Source: Terriglobia bacterium (GTDB lineage: Bacteria > Acidobacteriota > Vicinamibacteria > Vicinamibacterales > CAVVIG01). Taken from it: a stretch of 55,000 bases of DNA. Shown piece after piece: positions 8,493 through 16,910 of the stretch; position 1 is the stretch's first letter; each line of letters opens with the position of its first letter. The position numbers and the translations under genes were made by a program. The DNA is taken from the NCBI GenBank assembly GCA_020073005.1, contig JAIQFX010000018.1, positions 1 through 55,000 on the forward strand, given 5' to 3'. A model generated the notes under the pieces. The model saw only the letters and a list, made by a program, of their open reading frames with translations. It made no database searches and was not told the origin of the DNA.

Positions 8493-8578
8493 ACACGGCA
8501 GGCCGGAAGGCCTGCGCGACGGCGGCGAGGTCGCGGCGTGTTTCCGCCCGTAGCGCAGGGCTTTGGCCCTGCCGTTCA
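8493..8578. repeat. Two GC-rich hairpin repeats
   Basis: CACGGCAGGCCGGAAGGCCT at 8493-8512 and GTAGCGCAGGGCTTTGGCCC at 8550-8569 each fold into a strong hairpin (GGCAGGCC/GGCCTGC; GCAGGGC/GCCCTGC). They lie between yebC and the methyltransferase; the methyltransferase TGA is at the right edge. They could act as a terminator or an mRNA-end stabiliser, but no T-tract follows. Confidence 0.65.
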
Positions 8579-9439
8579 GCCCTGCGTTCGCCGGGCCAGA
8601 ATGATCCACACGTCCGCGCGGGCGTCCCACGGACGGCCTTGATAGTCGCCCAGCGCGGCCTGCACCTCGAATCCGGCGCGCTCGAGCGCGCGCGTCATCT
8701 GCGGCACGCTCAGCGTGCGGAACGTGAGATCGAAGCAGTGCTCGCGGGTCCGGCCTCCCCGCCGTTCGACGTAGCGCTGCGTGAACGTCGTCAGGCGGCG
8801 GGCGGGATCCTGGCGGACCGATTCGATGAGCGTCAGGTGCGCGCCGTTCCCGGGCCCCGCGAGCTGCACCTTGTTCTTGTACTCGCGCCACTGCGGCACA
8901 TCCGGAACGAGATCGATGCCGAACGTCGCGCCCGGTTTCATCACGCGCGCGACCGACGCGAGCGTCGCCGCGAGATCGCGCGGCCGGGTGAGCGACTGCA
9001 GGATGCCGTACGGCGCGAGCACCATCGAGAACGCGCGCGACCGGAACGGCAGCGCGCGAATGTCGCCGCGCACGAGCCGCAAGCTTGCCCCGCCGAAGCG
9101 CGCGGTCGTCGGTGCGCGACCCGCCTTCGCACCTGCGGTGCGTCGGCGCGCAAGGGCCCGCGCCAGCATCGGCGCGGAACGATCGATGCCGACGAGATCG
9201 ACGCCGGCTTCCGCGAGCGGACGTGAGACGCGGCCGGTGCCGCAGCCCAACTCGAGCACGGGGCCGCCGGCCTGCATCGCCACGCGCCGCCAGAACGGCA
9301 CGTCGCGACGCCCGAGCGTCTGCGCGTTTTCCCAGTCGTAGAAGGGCGCGTACTCGTCCCAGCCGTGCCAGCCTTCACGAGGCGCACTCTTCGGTCGTCG
9401 CCGGTCGGTGGCTGGTGGCTGGTGGCTGGTGCTTCGCAA
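8576..9439 (-). CDS. Class I SAM-dependent methyltransferase
   Basis: A small-molecule-type methyltransferase fold. GGPVLELGCGTGRVSRPLAE is motif I (SAM binding), followed by GIDRSAPML, RGDIRALPF and YGILQSLTR. The substrate is unknown. The conserved body begins around GWDEYAPFYDWENA; no ATG or GTG is in frame just before it. A TTG seven bases after the upstream stop is the best start, giving 287 residues whose first 15 or so (TSHQPPATD) are read from a tandem GGTGGCT repeat. The start is therefore uncertain. It is third in an operon after a nuclease-like gene and a membrane protein. Confidence 0.8.
   Translation of the reverse strand: MRSTSHQPPATDRRRPKSAPREGWHGWDEYAPFYDWENAQTLGRRDVPFWRRVAMQAGGPVLELGCGTGRVSRPLAEAGVDLVGIDRSAPMLARALARRRTAGAKAGRAPTTARFGGASLRLVRGDIRALPFRSRAFSMVLAPYGILQSLTRPRDLAATLASVARVMKPGATFGIDLVPDVPQWREYKNKVQLAGPGNGAHLTLIESVRQDPARRLTTFTQRYVERRGGRTREHCFDLTFRTLSVPQMTRALERAGFEVQAALGDYQGRPWDARADVWIILARRTQG
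9407..9430. repeat. GGTGGCT tandem repeat (family D)
   Basis: Three and a half 7-bp units of GGTGGCT. Similar tracts occur at about 10806-10820, 18062-18077 and 26269-26298. Where read on the minus strand as protein they give a SHQPPAT-type peptide. Confidence 0.75.
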
Positions 9440-9446
9440 GACCGGT

Positions 9447-10151
9447 TCAGTCCGAGACGGCGATCTCGCCGGGGACAATCGGCCGCGTGCGCGGCAGGCG
9501 GCCCAGGCGCGCCAGGTTGCCGACGAAGCCGAGGATCGCGAGGAAGATGGCGAGTTTGAGCGTGTCGCCCGCGCGCGTCTGCGGGACGGCTTTCCACAGG
9601 AGCCAGAGCACGGGCTGCGCCCAGCACACCGCCCACACGGATCCATAGAAGTACCGCCGCTCCGTACCCTCGCCTTTCGTCGACGCCTTCACGCGCGGCA
9701 GTAGTCCGACGGCGCCGAGCAGCCAGATGGATCCGGCGAGCGGAAAATACGCGTAGCGGTAAATCTGTTTCAGATACCAATGACCCGTCACGATGGCGAC
9801 GACGAGGCCGGTGATGTTCAGCACGGCGAACGTCACGACTTCGCTCCACGCGAACGTGTAGCAGACGCGGCGATAGAGCGGGTTCGGCCGATCTTCGGTG
9901 AACCGGATGATGTAGGGCTTCGGCTCGACGCCCGGCAGCCGGCCGCGCAGCCCGGCGATGCCCGTGCCCAGGAGAACCGCGCCGAGCCACAACGCCATGC
10001 GCGAGTCGAACCCGCGTTCGAACAGATCGAAGGTCAGCGGCCCCGGCGCGATGAAGAACACGAAGATCCAGATCGGCCAGTGGTTGACGCGGTAGTACAG
10101 TTTGTTGCGCTCGCGGATCTTGCGATGCGCGGCGTACTCGACAGGAATCAC
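9447..10151 (-). CDS. Unknown integral membrane protein
   Basis: A 234-residue protein starting at a GTG that overlaps the nuclease TGA (GTGA). There are about six hydrophobic segments: WIFVFFIAPGPLTFDLF, MALWLGAVLLGTGIAGL, VVTFAVLNITGLVVAIV, YFPLAGSIWLLGAVGLL, VWAVCWAQPVLWLLW and LAIFLAILGFVGNLA. A soluble loop, KPYIIRFTEDRPNPLYRR, lies between the second and third. I do not recognise the family. An in-frame start further upstream exists but would run antisense to nothing and overlap the nuclease by 145 bases, so the coupled GTG is preferred. Confidence 0.7.
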   Translation of the reverse strand: MIPVEYAAHRKIRERNKLYYRVNHWPIWIFVFFIAPGPLTFDLFERGFDSRMALWLGAVLLGTGIAGLRGRLPGVEPKPYIIRFTEDRPNPLYRRVCYTFAWSEVVTFAVLNITGLVVAIVTGHWYLKQIYRYAYFPLAGSIWLLGAVGLLPRVKASTKGEGTERRYFYGSVWAVCWAQPVLWLLWKAVPQTRAGDTLKLAIFLAILGFVGNLARLGRLPRTRPIVPGEIAVSD

Positions 10152-10747
10152 GTTGGCTGTGTCTTCTTCTTCGCCGCTGGCTTCTTCTTCGAAGAGCGCG
10201 GCGCCCTGGCTCGTGGCGCCTTCGACCGTCCGGCGCCGGCAGGGCGAGTATAACTCGTCGGCGGAACCCGGGGCGACGTGCCCGACGTACCCCACAGGCC
10301 GCGGTGCGACGCCTGGGCCTCGGCCTCGGCGCGCGTCAGCTCCGGCAGCCGCGCGAGCGGCGGCCGCGCCGACACCCGCGCGAGGCCGTCACGCACGAGG
10401 ACGATGTTGACGCACTGTCCGTCCTCCGTCATCACGTAGGCGCCGTGACGGGCGCGGACATCCAGCGTCGGACCATCGGTCTCGAGCCGCACGAAGCGGC
10501 GCAGTACGAGCGAGGTCAACCGGTCGCGCGCTTCTTTGGCGAACGGCGCCGAGGCCGCGCCCCCACGCCCGATCTTCGGCGCGTCGAGGCCGAGCAGCCG
10601 CACGCGGCCGAACGTTTGAACGGTGATCGTGTCGCCGTCGATGACCGACGTCACGAGCACGGACTCGGACCGCGCCGTCGACTGCGGCGACGGCGACATC
10701 GCAGTTATGGCCGCGGCCGAAAGGGCCGCCGTGATCAGAATCTGCAT
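10148..10747 (-). CDS. Exported thermonuclease-like (SNase) protein, one catalytic residue changed
   Basis: A 199-residue protein with an N-terminal hydrophobic segment (ILITAALSAAAITAM) and an SNase fold: VIDGDTITV, RVRLLGLDAPKIG, EARDRLTSLV, HGAYVMTEDGQ and LVRDGLARV. In active SNases the fourth position of the DTPE-type motif is the general-base glutamate; here the motif reads DAPK, so that glutamate is a lysine. The protein may therefore be weak or inactive as a nuclease, or bind nucleic acid only. The C-terminal tail is very basic (SSKKKPAAKKKTQPT). The ATG has a strong GGGAGGAG site. It is first in an operon with a membrane protein and a methyltransferase. Confidence 0.8.
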   Translation of the reverse strand: MQILITAALSAAAITAMSPSPQSTARSESVLVTSVIDGDTITVQTFGRVRLLGLDAPKIGRGGAASAPFAKEARDRLTSLVLRRFVRLETDGPTLDVRARHGAYVMTEDGQCVNIVLVRDGLARVSARPPLARLPELTRAEAEAQASHRGLWGTSGTSPRVPPTSYTRPAGAGRSKAPRARAPRSSKKKPAAKKKTQPT

Positions 10748-10875
10748 ACGCGACTCCTCCCTCAACAAGTTACAAGGATCGGGGACGCGCGCTGCAAACG
10801 AAGGGCCGGGAGCTGGTGGCTGGTAGTCGCTCGACGCTGTCACAGTCGTGCGGAAAAACTGTCTAGAGTATTAAC

Positions 10876-11766
10876 GTGCGATCCTCGGACAATCCTCTCA
10901 CCGACGCTGCGGCGACCGACGGGCAGGATCGTGCGCTGGTCCGGCGCGCCAGGGACGGAAGCCGGGAGGCGCTCGAGCAGTTGATCGCGCGCCATCAGGC
11001 GTGGATCTACAACATCGCGCTGCGGATGCTGTACACGCCTCAGGACGCCGAGGATACGACGCAGGAGATCCTGATTCGACTGATCACGAAGCTGTCGACG
11101 TTCGAGGGCCGGAGCAGTTTCCGCACGTGGCTCTATCGCATAGTCGTCAATCATCTGCTGAACGTGAAGCGTCGCCGGTGGGAGGAGGACGGCCTGACCT
11201 TCGTGCGGTACGGCAACGAGCTGGACGCGGTTCCGGACCTGGACTTCCCGGACCCGAACGCGGTCGCCGCAGACACGCAGCTGATCCTGGACGAGGCCCG
11301 CATCGGGTGCACGAGCGGCATGCTGCTCTGCCTGGACCGCGAGCAGCGGCTGATTTACACCCTCGGCGAGATCTTCGGCGTCACCGATCTCGTCGGCGCA
11401 GAGCTGCTGGAGATCAGCCGCGACAACTTCCGGCAGAAGCTCGCGCGCGCGCGCCGGGATCTCCACGCGTTCATGCAGGACAAGTGCGGGCTGGTGAATA
11501 CCGCGAATCCGTGCCGGTGCGCGAAGAAGACGCGGGGATTCGCCGAAGCCGGCTATCTCGACCCGCAGAAGCCGCTGTTCGCGAAGGCGCGCGTCATTCG
11601 CGTGCGTGAGGTGGCCGAGAAGACGTGCGTCGCGCTCGAGGATCTCGACGCCGCCTACGCCGAGATCCACCGCGACCATCCGTTTCAGGATCCGCCGGAC
11701 TTCGTCGCGGCGCTGCGATCGCTCATCGACCGCAAGGACTTCAAATCAACGTTGGAGCTGGACTGA
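10876..11766 (+). CDS. ECF-type RNA polymerase sigma factor with C-terminal Cys extension
   Basis: Region 2 is clear: EALEQLIARHQAWIYNIALR, then DAEDTTQEILIRLITKLSTF and FRTWLYRIVVNHLLNVKRR. Region 4 follows (LDREQRLIYTLGEIFG, ISRDNFRQKLARARRDLHAF). After it comes an extension of about 90 residues with CGLVNTANPCRCAKKTRGF, whose cysteines may bind a metal. The start is a GTG with no clear ribosome-binding site. The next gene overlaps its stop (TGATG). No anti-sigma gene is adjacent, so the C-terminal extension may supply the control, as in other ECF groups with fused domains. The regulon is unknown. Confidence 0.88.
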   Translation: MRSSDNPLTDAAATDGQDRALVRRARDGSREALEQLIARHQAWIYNIALRMLYTPQDAEDTTQEILIRLITKLSTFEGRSSFRTWLYRIVVNHLLNVKRRRWEEDGLTFVRYGNELDAVPDLDFPDPNAVAADTQLILDEARIGCTSGMLLCLDREQRLIYTLGEIFGVTDLVGAELLEISRDNFRQKLARARRDLHAFMQDKCGLVNTANPCRCAKKTRGFAEAGYLDPQKPLFAKARVIRVREVAEKTCVALEDLDAAYAEIHRDHPFQDPPDFVAALRSLIDRKDFKSTLELD

Positions 11767-12251
11767 TGCGAATCCTCTTTCGACTGGCGGTGTGCGCACT
11801 CGTCGTGGTCACGCCCGCGTGCGCGCGCCAACCCGAACGTTTCACGCCGGACACCATCATCGGGCTCGAGCGCGCGGCGCTGGATCGCTGGGGCAAGGGC
11901 GACCCGGATGGGTACTTCGACATCATGGCCCCTGATGTCACCTACTTCGATCCCACGACTGACGCGCGCGCGGACGGGAAGGAGCGCTTGAAGGCTCTGA
12001 TCGAGCCGCTCAGAGGAAAGATCAGCATCGAGCGCGCGGAACTGGTGAATCCCACCGTCGTTGGCCAGGGCGATGTGGCCGTCCTGACGTTCAATCTGAT
12101 CAGCCACGGCGGGCGGTTGGGCGGCGGACCGAAGAGCGACGTGCGGTGGAACTGCACCGAGGTGTACCGCCGGATCGATGGAGTCTGGAAGATCGCGCAT
12201 TCGCACTGGTCCTACACGAAGCCGGAATTGAAAGGCCCAGCAGGCCCCTGA
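11766..12251 (+). CDS. Exported SnoaL/DUF4440-like (NTF2-fold) protein
   Basis: A 161-residue protein with a lipoprotein-like signal sequence (FRLAVCALVVVTPACARQ; candidate lipidated Cys about residue 20). The mature part fits an NTF2-like fold: ALDRWGKGDPDGYFDIMAPD, VTYFDPTTDARADGKERLK and a C-terminal VYRRIDGVWKIAHSHWSYT, which is the usual SnoaL/DUF4440 ending. Such proteins are ligand-binding or isomerase-like, and no specific reaction can be named. Its ATG overlaps the sigma-factor stop, so it is co-expressed and could be a sensor or target of that sigma factor. Confidence 0.75.
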   Translation: MRILFRLAVCALVVVTPACARQPERFTPDTIIGLERAALDRWGKGDPDGYFDIMAPDVTYFDPTTDARADGKERLKALIEPLRGKISIERAELVNPTVVGQGDVAVLTFNLISHGGRLGGGPKSDVRWNCTEVYRRIDGVWKIAHSHWSYTKPELKGPAGP

Positions 12252-12266
12252 AGGCGTAGGGCTGCG

Positions 12267-13067
12267 CTACGTCCGAAGCGCGTACAGCGCGATTGCGGCC
12301 GCGACTGACAGATTCAACGAGTCGACGTCGGGGCTGATCGGAATGCGGACGCGATAATCCGCGGCCGCCTCGACTGCCGCGGTCAGCCCTTCGCCTTCCG
12401 TCCCGATCACGAGCGCGACGCGCGACGCCCGCGGCCGCCCCGCGAACGCGTCGAGCGATTCCGACGGCTCGCGCGGCGTCAGCGCGACGATCGTGAATCC
12501 CGCGGCGCGCGCATCGGTCAGCACATCGGGCCACGCATCCGCGATCGCGTACGGGACGCGCAGCACCGCGCCCATCGACGTCCGGATCGCCTTGCGGTAC
12601 AGCGGATCGCCGCACGCTGGACTCAGCAGCACACCGCCGGCGCCGAACGCGGCGGCGTTGCGAAACACGCCGCCGACGTTGTCGGGATTCGCGACGCCTT
12701 CGAGAATCACCAGCGTACGCGCGGCGGCGAGCACGTCGCCGGCGGCGCGCGCCGGCGGGCGCTCGACCAGCGCGAGACAGCCGCGATGCACGTCGTAGCC
12801 GGCGATCTCCGTCAACGTCGCGGGCGCGCCACTGAAAACGGGAACAGACGGCGCGAGCGCCGCCAGCACCGGCGCGAGGTCGCGCGACGCGGCGGCGTTG
12901 ACGAGCACGGATCGCACGCGGAAGCGGCCGTCCTCGATCACACGACGGACGACGAGCCGCCCTTCGGCCACGAAGAGCCCGCGCGCGCGGATCAGCTCGG
13001 CGTCTTGTATTCCGCGATATTCGGCGACGCGCGGATCATCCGCATCCGAGAGGCGCTCAACAGTCAT
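12267..13067 (-). CDS. TrmH/SpoU-family RNA 2'-O-methyltransferase
   Basis: A 266-residue SPOUT-class enzyme. The N-terminal substrate-binding domain (RARGLFVAEGRLVVRRVIE) is followed by the knotted SAM domain with all three family motifs: NPDNVGGVFRNAAAFGA, VALVIGTEGEGLT and VRIPISPDVDSLNLSVAAAI. The target (tRNA or rRNA 2'-OH) cannot be read from sequence. It is transcribed away from an Uma2 remnant with which it shares a two-way start region. Confidence 0.9.
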   Translation of the reverse strand: MTVERLSDADDPRVAEYRGIQDAELIRARGLFVAEGRLVVRRVIEDGRFRVRSVLVNAAASRDLAPVLAALAPSVPVFSGAPATLTEIAGYDVHRGCLALVERPPARAAGDVLAAARTLVILEGVANPDNVGGVFRNAAAFGAGGVLLSPACGDPLYRKAIRTSMGAVLRVPYAIADAWPDVLTDARAAGFTIVALTPREPSESLDAFAGRPRASRVALVIGTEGEGLTAAVEAAADYRVRIPISPDVDSLNLSVAAAIALYALRT

Positions 13068-13425
13068 GCTTCAGTCAATTCGCGTCACGCGCTCACGTGA
13101 CGCTTGCTTTTTCGCGCTCGATGATGGCATCGTCGTCGGCAGGGACGGCCATGACATCGTCCGCGATCAGGTCTGGGGCGCGCCCGATCTCGTCGTCGAG
13201 GTGCTGTCGCCGGGGACCGAGCGCTACGATCGCACGGAGAAGCTGGAATGGTATCGCCGATACGGCGTCCGCGAATGCTGGCTAGCGGATTTGATCGAAG
13301 AGCGCGTCGTCGTCATCGATTTGACGGCGGATCCCCCGGCCGAGAAGATCTCGCGCGGCGCGCAGTGCGTGCAGTCGTCGGTGATGCTTGATCTGATCGT
13401 GCCGGCCTACAGGCTGCTCTCGTAA
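13066..13425 (+). pseudogene. Uma2-family (DUF820) endonuclease remnant
   Basis: Only the C-terminal part of an Uma2-like protein remains: GAPDLVVEVLSPGTERYDR, LEWYRRYGVRECWLAD and VVVIDL match the restriction-endonuclease-like core. The usual first 70 or so residues are absent, although an ATG gives a 119-residue open frame. That ATG overlaps the start codon of the divergent TrmH gene on the other strand, so the 5' end was probably lost by deletion. It is unlikely to be a functional full protein. Confidence 0.75.
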
Positions 13426-13434
13426 GTCGATGTC

Positions 13435-13494
13435 GCTCGCCTGAAAGGCTCGCGCCACAAAGACATGTAGGCCGGGTCGTTTCGGACCCGGCTG
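13435..13494. repeat. Family A motif followed by family C hairpin
   Basis: GCTCGCCTGAAAGGCTCGCG (family A, start 13435) and then CATGTAGGCCGGGTCGTTTC with a GGACCCGGCTG arm (family C, 13464-13494). The family C hairpin recurs at 18087-18117. Both sit in the 110-base gap before the permease gene. Confidence 0.8.
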
Positions 13495-13536
13495 CTCCAA
13501 GTCAACCCCATCCGGGCCCATCCCGTCTAACGCCTC

Positions 13537-16149
13537 GTGAAACACCTGGCCCGGGACGTCCGCTACGCCTGGCGCGGCCTGCTCCGCTCTCCCCTTTTTG
13601 CCGCCGTCGCCCTCCTCTCGATCGCGCTCGGCATCGGCGCCAACACCGCGATCTTCACGCTCGTGGACGAAGTGCTGCTGCGCGCGCTGCCCGTCCGGCA
13701 TCCCGAGCAGCTCGTGCTGTTCAACGGCGCGCGCAATCACTACGGCAACAACTCGGGCGGCAACATGCTCTCGTACCCGATGTACGAGGACTTCCGCGAC
13801 AACTTCGTCGATCGCGGCAACGCGCCCGCCCCGCCGCGCGTCAGCCAGACGGTCCCGAATCCGGCGCCGACGCCGAAGATCTTCTCCGGCGTCTTCGCGC
13901 GCCGGCCGATCGCGATGAACGTCGGCGTGGACGGCCAGACCGAGCGCGTGCCCGGCGAACTCGTGTCCGGCTGGTACTTTCAAGTGCTCGGCGTCGGCGC
14001 CGCGATCGGCCGCGTCATCACGCCCGACGATGAGCGCGAGCGCCACGGCAGTCCCGTGGCGGTGCTGAGCTACGACTACTGGCACACGCGCTTCGGCAGC
14101 GATCCCTCCGTCGTCGGAAAGCAGATCACGATCAACAACAACACGCTGACCATCGTCGGCGTCTCGCAGGCCGGCTTCGACGGCGTCGACATCGGCTACG
14201 TGCCGAGCGTGCGCGTGCCGGTGACGATGAAGGCCGAGATGACGCCGAACTGGGACGACATGGACAACCGGCGCAGCCGCTGGGTGAACGTGTTCGCCCG
14301 CCTGCAGCCCGGCGTCACCCAGGACGCCGCGCTCGCGGTGCTGCAACCGTTCTTCCACGGGCTGCTCGAGCAGGAGGTGCTGGCGCCCGCGTTCAGCGGC
14401 GCGACCGCGTACACGCGCGAGCAGTTTCTCAAGGGCGCGATGAGCCTGCTGCCCGCCGCGCAGGGGCGATCGCCGATCCGGCAGCAGCTCTCGCAGCCGC
14501 TGTGGCTGCTGTTCGGCAGCGTCGCCGGGGTCCTGCTCATCGCGTGCGCGAACGTCGCGAGCCTGCTCATCGCGCGCGCGACCGCGCGGCAGAAGGAGAT
14601 GGCGCTTCGGCTTGCGCTCGGCGCGAGCCGCGGCCGGATCATCGGGCAGCTGCTCGTCGAGAGCGTGATGCTCGCCGCCTTCGGCGGCGTGCTCGGACTG
14701 ATCGTGGCGTTCTGGACGACGAGGTTCCTGCTCGGATTCCTGCCGACGTCGGACACGCCGCACGTGATCACCGGCGCGATGGACGACCGCGTGCTCGCGT
14801 TCAATTTCGCGCTCGCGCTCGTCGCGGGCCTGCTCTTCGGCCTCGTGCCGGCGCTGCGATCGACGCGTCCGGATCTCGCGCCGACGTTGAAGGATCAGGC
14901 GGGGTCGGTCATCGGCGGCGGCGTCGGCTTCCGCAAGGCGCTCCTCGTCGCGCAGGTGACGGTGTCGATCCTGCTGCTCGTGAGCGCGGGCCTGTTCATC
15001 CGCACGCTGCGGAATCTGCGGCTGCTCGATCTCGGGATCAAGGCCGAGAGCATGATCGCGTTCAACCTCAGCCCCGCGGTCGCGGGTTACACGAACGCGC
15101 GGATTCCGCCGTTCTACAAGACGCTGGTCGAGCGGATGCAGGCGCAGCCGGGCGTCGAGCGCGTGGCGTTCGCGAGCATCGGGCTGCTCGAGGGCAACGA
15201 GTGGGACAGCACGGTCACCATCGAAGGCTACGAGAAGACGCAGGGCGAGCAGACGAACCCGTACTGCAATTCGGTCAGCCCCGGCTACTTCAAGGCGCTG
15301 GGGATCCCGATGCTGGCCGGCCGCGAGTTCGACGCGCGCGACGAAGGCTCGGCGCCCGAAGGTCCGCCGAACCAGAAGACGGGCGACGGGCACGGCAACG
15401 GCTACAAGTCGGTCATCGTCAACGAGAGCTTCGCGAAGAAGTACTTCGCCGATCGGGATCCGATCGGCCGGCACATCGGGTTCGGCGGCAATCCGGGCAC
15501 GCCGGCGCCGATCGAAATCGTCGGCGTCGTGAAGGACTCGAAGTACACGGGCGTGCGCGACGAGATACCGCGCACGGTGTTCTTTCCCCTGCTCGAGGAG
15601 CGCAGTCCGTCGTCCATCGTCATGTACGTGCGCACGAGCGGCGATCCGAGCGCGACGTTCAGCGCGGCGCGGCGCGTCGTGCGCGAGTTGGACGCGAACG
15701 TGCCGGTCTACAACCTGCGGACCCTCGAACGGCAGATCGATCGCTCGCTGCTCAACGAGCGGTTCGTGGCGACGCTGTCGACGGCGTTCGGCGTCCTGGC
15801 GACGCTGCTCGCGGTGATTGGACTCTACGGCGTGATGGCGTACACCGTCGCGCGCCGGACGCGCGAGATCGGCGTGCGCATGGCGCTCGGCGCGGCGCCG
15901 GGCGACGTCATCTGGCTGGTGATGCGCGAGGTGTTGATCCTGGTCGGCAGCGGCATCGCGCTCGGGCTCGTCTCGGCGTGGGGCGTGAACCGGCTGGTCA
16001 GCAGTCAGCTGTACGGCGTGACGGCGACCGATCCGATCACGATCGCCGCCGCCGCCGCGCTGCTCGGCGTCGTCGCGCTGCTCGCCGGCTACATCCCCGC
16101 CCGCCGCGCGACACGCGTCAATCCCACGCTCGCGCTGCGGTACGAATGA
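13537..16149 (+). CDS. ADOP-type (MacB/FtsX) ABC transporter permease
   Basis: An 870-residue orphan permease. The N-terminal anchor (LFAAVALLSIALGIGANTAI) is followed by a large periplasmic MacB-like core, then an FtsX block of several helices (LWLLFGSVAGVLLIACANVA; LLIVAFW-type segments; a helix near ALLVAQVTVSILLLVSAGL), a second periplasmic domain and a second FtsX block ending in YIPARRATRVNPTLALRYE. This duplicated layout is the acidobacterial ADOP type. Such proteins are thought to work in MacB-like machines for export or envelope stress, but no ATPase gene is adjacent here. Start is a GTG. The substrate is unknown. Confidence 0.9.
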   Translation: MKHLARDVRYAWRGLLRSPLFAAVALLSIALGIGANTAIFTLVDEVLLRALPVRHPEQLVLFNGARNHYGNNSGGNMLSYPMYEDFRDNFVDRGNAPAPPRVSQTVPNPAPTPKIFSGVFARRPIAMNVGVDGQTERVPGELVSGWYFQVLGVGAAIGRVITPDDERERHGSPVAVLSYDYWHTRFGSDPSVVGKQITINNNTLTIVGVSQAGFDGVDIGYVPSVRVPVTMKAEMTPNWDDMDNRRSRWVNVFARLQPGVTQDAALAVLQPFFHGLLEQEVLAPAFSGATAYTREQFLKGAMSLLPAAQGRSPIRQQLSQPLWLLFGSVAGVLLIACANVASLLIARATARQKEMALRLALGASRGRIIGQLLVESVMLAAFGGVLGLIVAFWTTRFLLGFLPTSDTPHVITGAMDDRVLAFNFALALVAGLLFGLVPALRSTRPDLAPTLKDQAGSVIGGGVGFRKALLVAQVTVSILLLVSAGLFIRTLRNLRLLDLGIKAESMIAFNLSPAVAGYTNARIPPFYKTLVERMQAQPGVERVAFASIGLLEGNEWDSTVTIEGYEKTQGEQTNPYCNSVSPGYFKALGIPMLAGREFDARDEGSAPEGPPNQKTGDGHGNGYKSVIVNESFAKKYFADRDPIGRHIGFGGNPGTPAPIEIVGVVKDSKYTGVRDEIPRTVFFPLLEERSPSSIVMYVRTSGDPSATFSAARRVVRELDANVPVYNLRTLERQIDRSLLNERFVATLSTAFGVLATLLAVIGLYGVMAYTVARRTREIGVRMALGAAPGDVIWLVMREVLILVGSGIALGLVSAWGVNRLVSSQLYGVTATDPITIAAAAALLGVVALLAGYIPARRATRVNPTLALRYE

Positions 16150-16156
16150 CGGACGA

Positions 16157-16236
16157 TTAACCGCAGAGACCGCAGAGTTCGCAGAGAAACGCTTTGTACA
16201 TTCCTGCTCTGCGTTCTCAGCGTGCTCCGCGGTTAA
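16157..16236. repeat. Family B palindromic repeat, intergenic copy (B1)
   Basis: TTAACCGCAGAGACCGCAGA at the left and a right arm ending TGCTCCGCGGTTAA form an imperfect inverted repeat of about 80 bases between convergent genes. Its right arm matches the copy inside the VWFA gene in 30 of 34 positions. It may also act as a two-way terminator structure here. Confidence 0.85.
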
Positions 16237-16257
16237 ACGTCGTCTGCCTTCAGTGCT

Positions 16258-16884
16258 TCAGTACTGTCGGAACGTGAGATTGAAACGGCCCGTCAGCTCG
16301 AGCTCCGGCGGCGCCGTACCCGGGATGATCCGCGACACGCCGTGAAAGCGGAGCCGCGAGGGTCCGCCGAACACGAACGCGTCGCCTGATTCGAGCGGCA
16401 GCTTCTCCACCGGATCGCGCCGGCGCAGGCCGCCGAACAGAAACTGCGCCGTGTCGCCGATCGAGATCGACACGACCGGCACGCCCGCCGCGAGCGACCG
16501 CTCGCTCTCGTCCTTGTCCTGGTGCGTGCCCATCCGGCCGTCCGCGTCGTAGTAATTGAGGATGCAGAGGTCGGCCTCGAACGCAATGCCCGTCATGCCC
16601 GCCGCGCGCGCGACATCGCGCGCCAGCGTCTTCCAGTCGTCCGGCAGCGGCGGCGCGGGCAGATCGTCGAAGTCGCTGCGCGCCGGCTCGTACGCGTAGG
16701 TCTTGCCGTTCCAGTGCCGGCCGAGACACAGCATCCGCACGTGCATCCGGCCGCCGCCGCGGACGATGGGCACGTACGCGGGGACGGGACCGTCGGCGAG
16801 CGCGCGGCACTCGGCGACGAGCGTCCGCTGCGCGTCGAGCGACAGATGACGTTTGAAGTGAAACGCGCCGGGCGCGATCTCCAC
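16258..16884 (-). CDS. AlkB-like 2OG-Fe(II) dioxygenase
   Basis: A 208-residue protein with the iron-binding HxD in GTHQDKDE, the distal His in RFHGVSRIIPG and the 2-oxoglutarate arginine pair in GRFNLTFRQY. ILNYYDADGRMG precedes the HxD as in AlkB proteins, and VVSISIGDTAQFLFGG follows it. AlkB enzymes remove alkyl groups from DNA or RNA bases by oxidative demethylation. The start is a GTG; an alternative start is not obvious. It stands alone, divergent from the HupE-like gene 26 bases away. Confidence 0.88.
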   Translation of the reverse strand: MEIAPGAFHFKRHLSLDAQRTLVAECRALADGPVPAYVPIVRGGGRMHVRMLCLGRHWNGKTYAYEPARSDFDDLPAPPLPDDWKTLARDVARAAGMTGIAFEADLCILNYYDADGRMGTHQDKDESERSLAAGVPVVSISIGDTAQFLFGGLRRRDPVEKLPLESGDAFVFGGPSRLRFHGVSRIIPGTAPPELELTGRFNLTFRQY

Positions 16885-16910
16885 ACCCGTACGTTACCAT
16901 TGGCGTCCTC

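Noticed and set aside
10830-10875. ECF-type autoregulatory promoter before the sigma gene
   Set aside because: GGAAAAAC is present, but no matching -10 element at the right spacing could be identified.
13282-15474. Very long open frame on the minus strand opposite the first ADOP permease
   Set aside because: Composition is Arg/Asp/His/Val-rich with no family motif, and it lies exactly antisense to a clear permease. It is a side effect of high GC.
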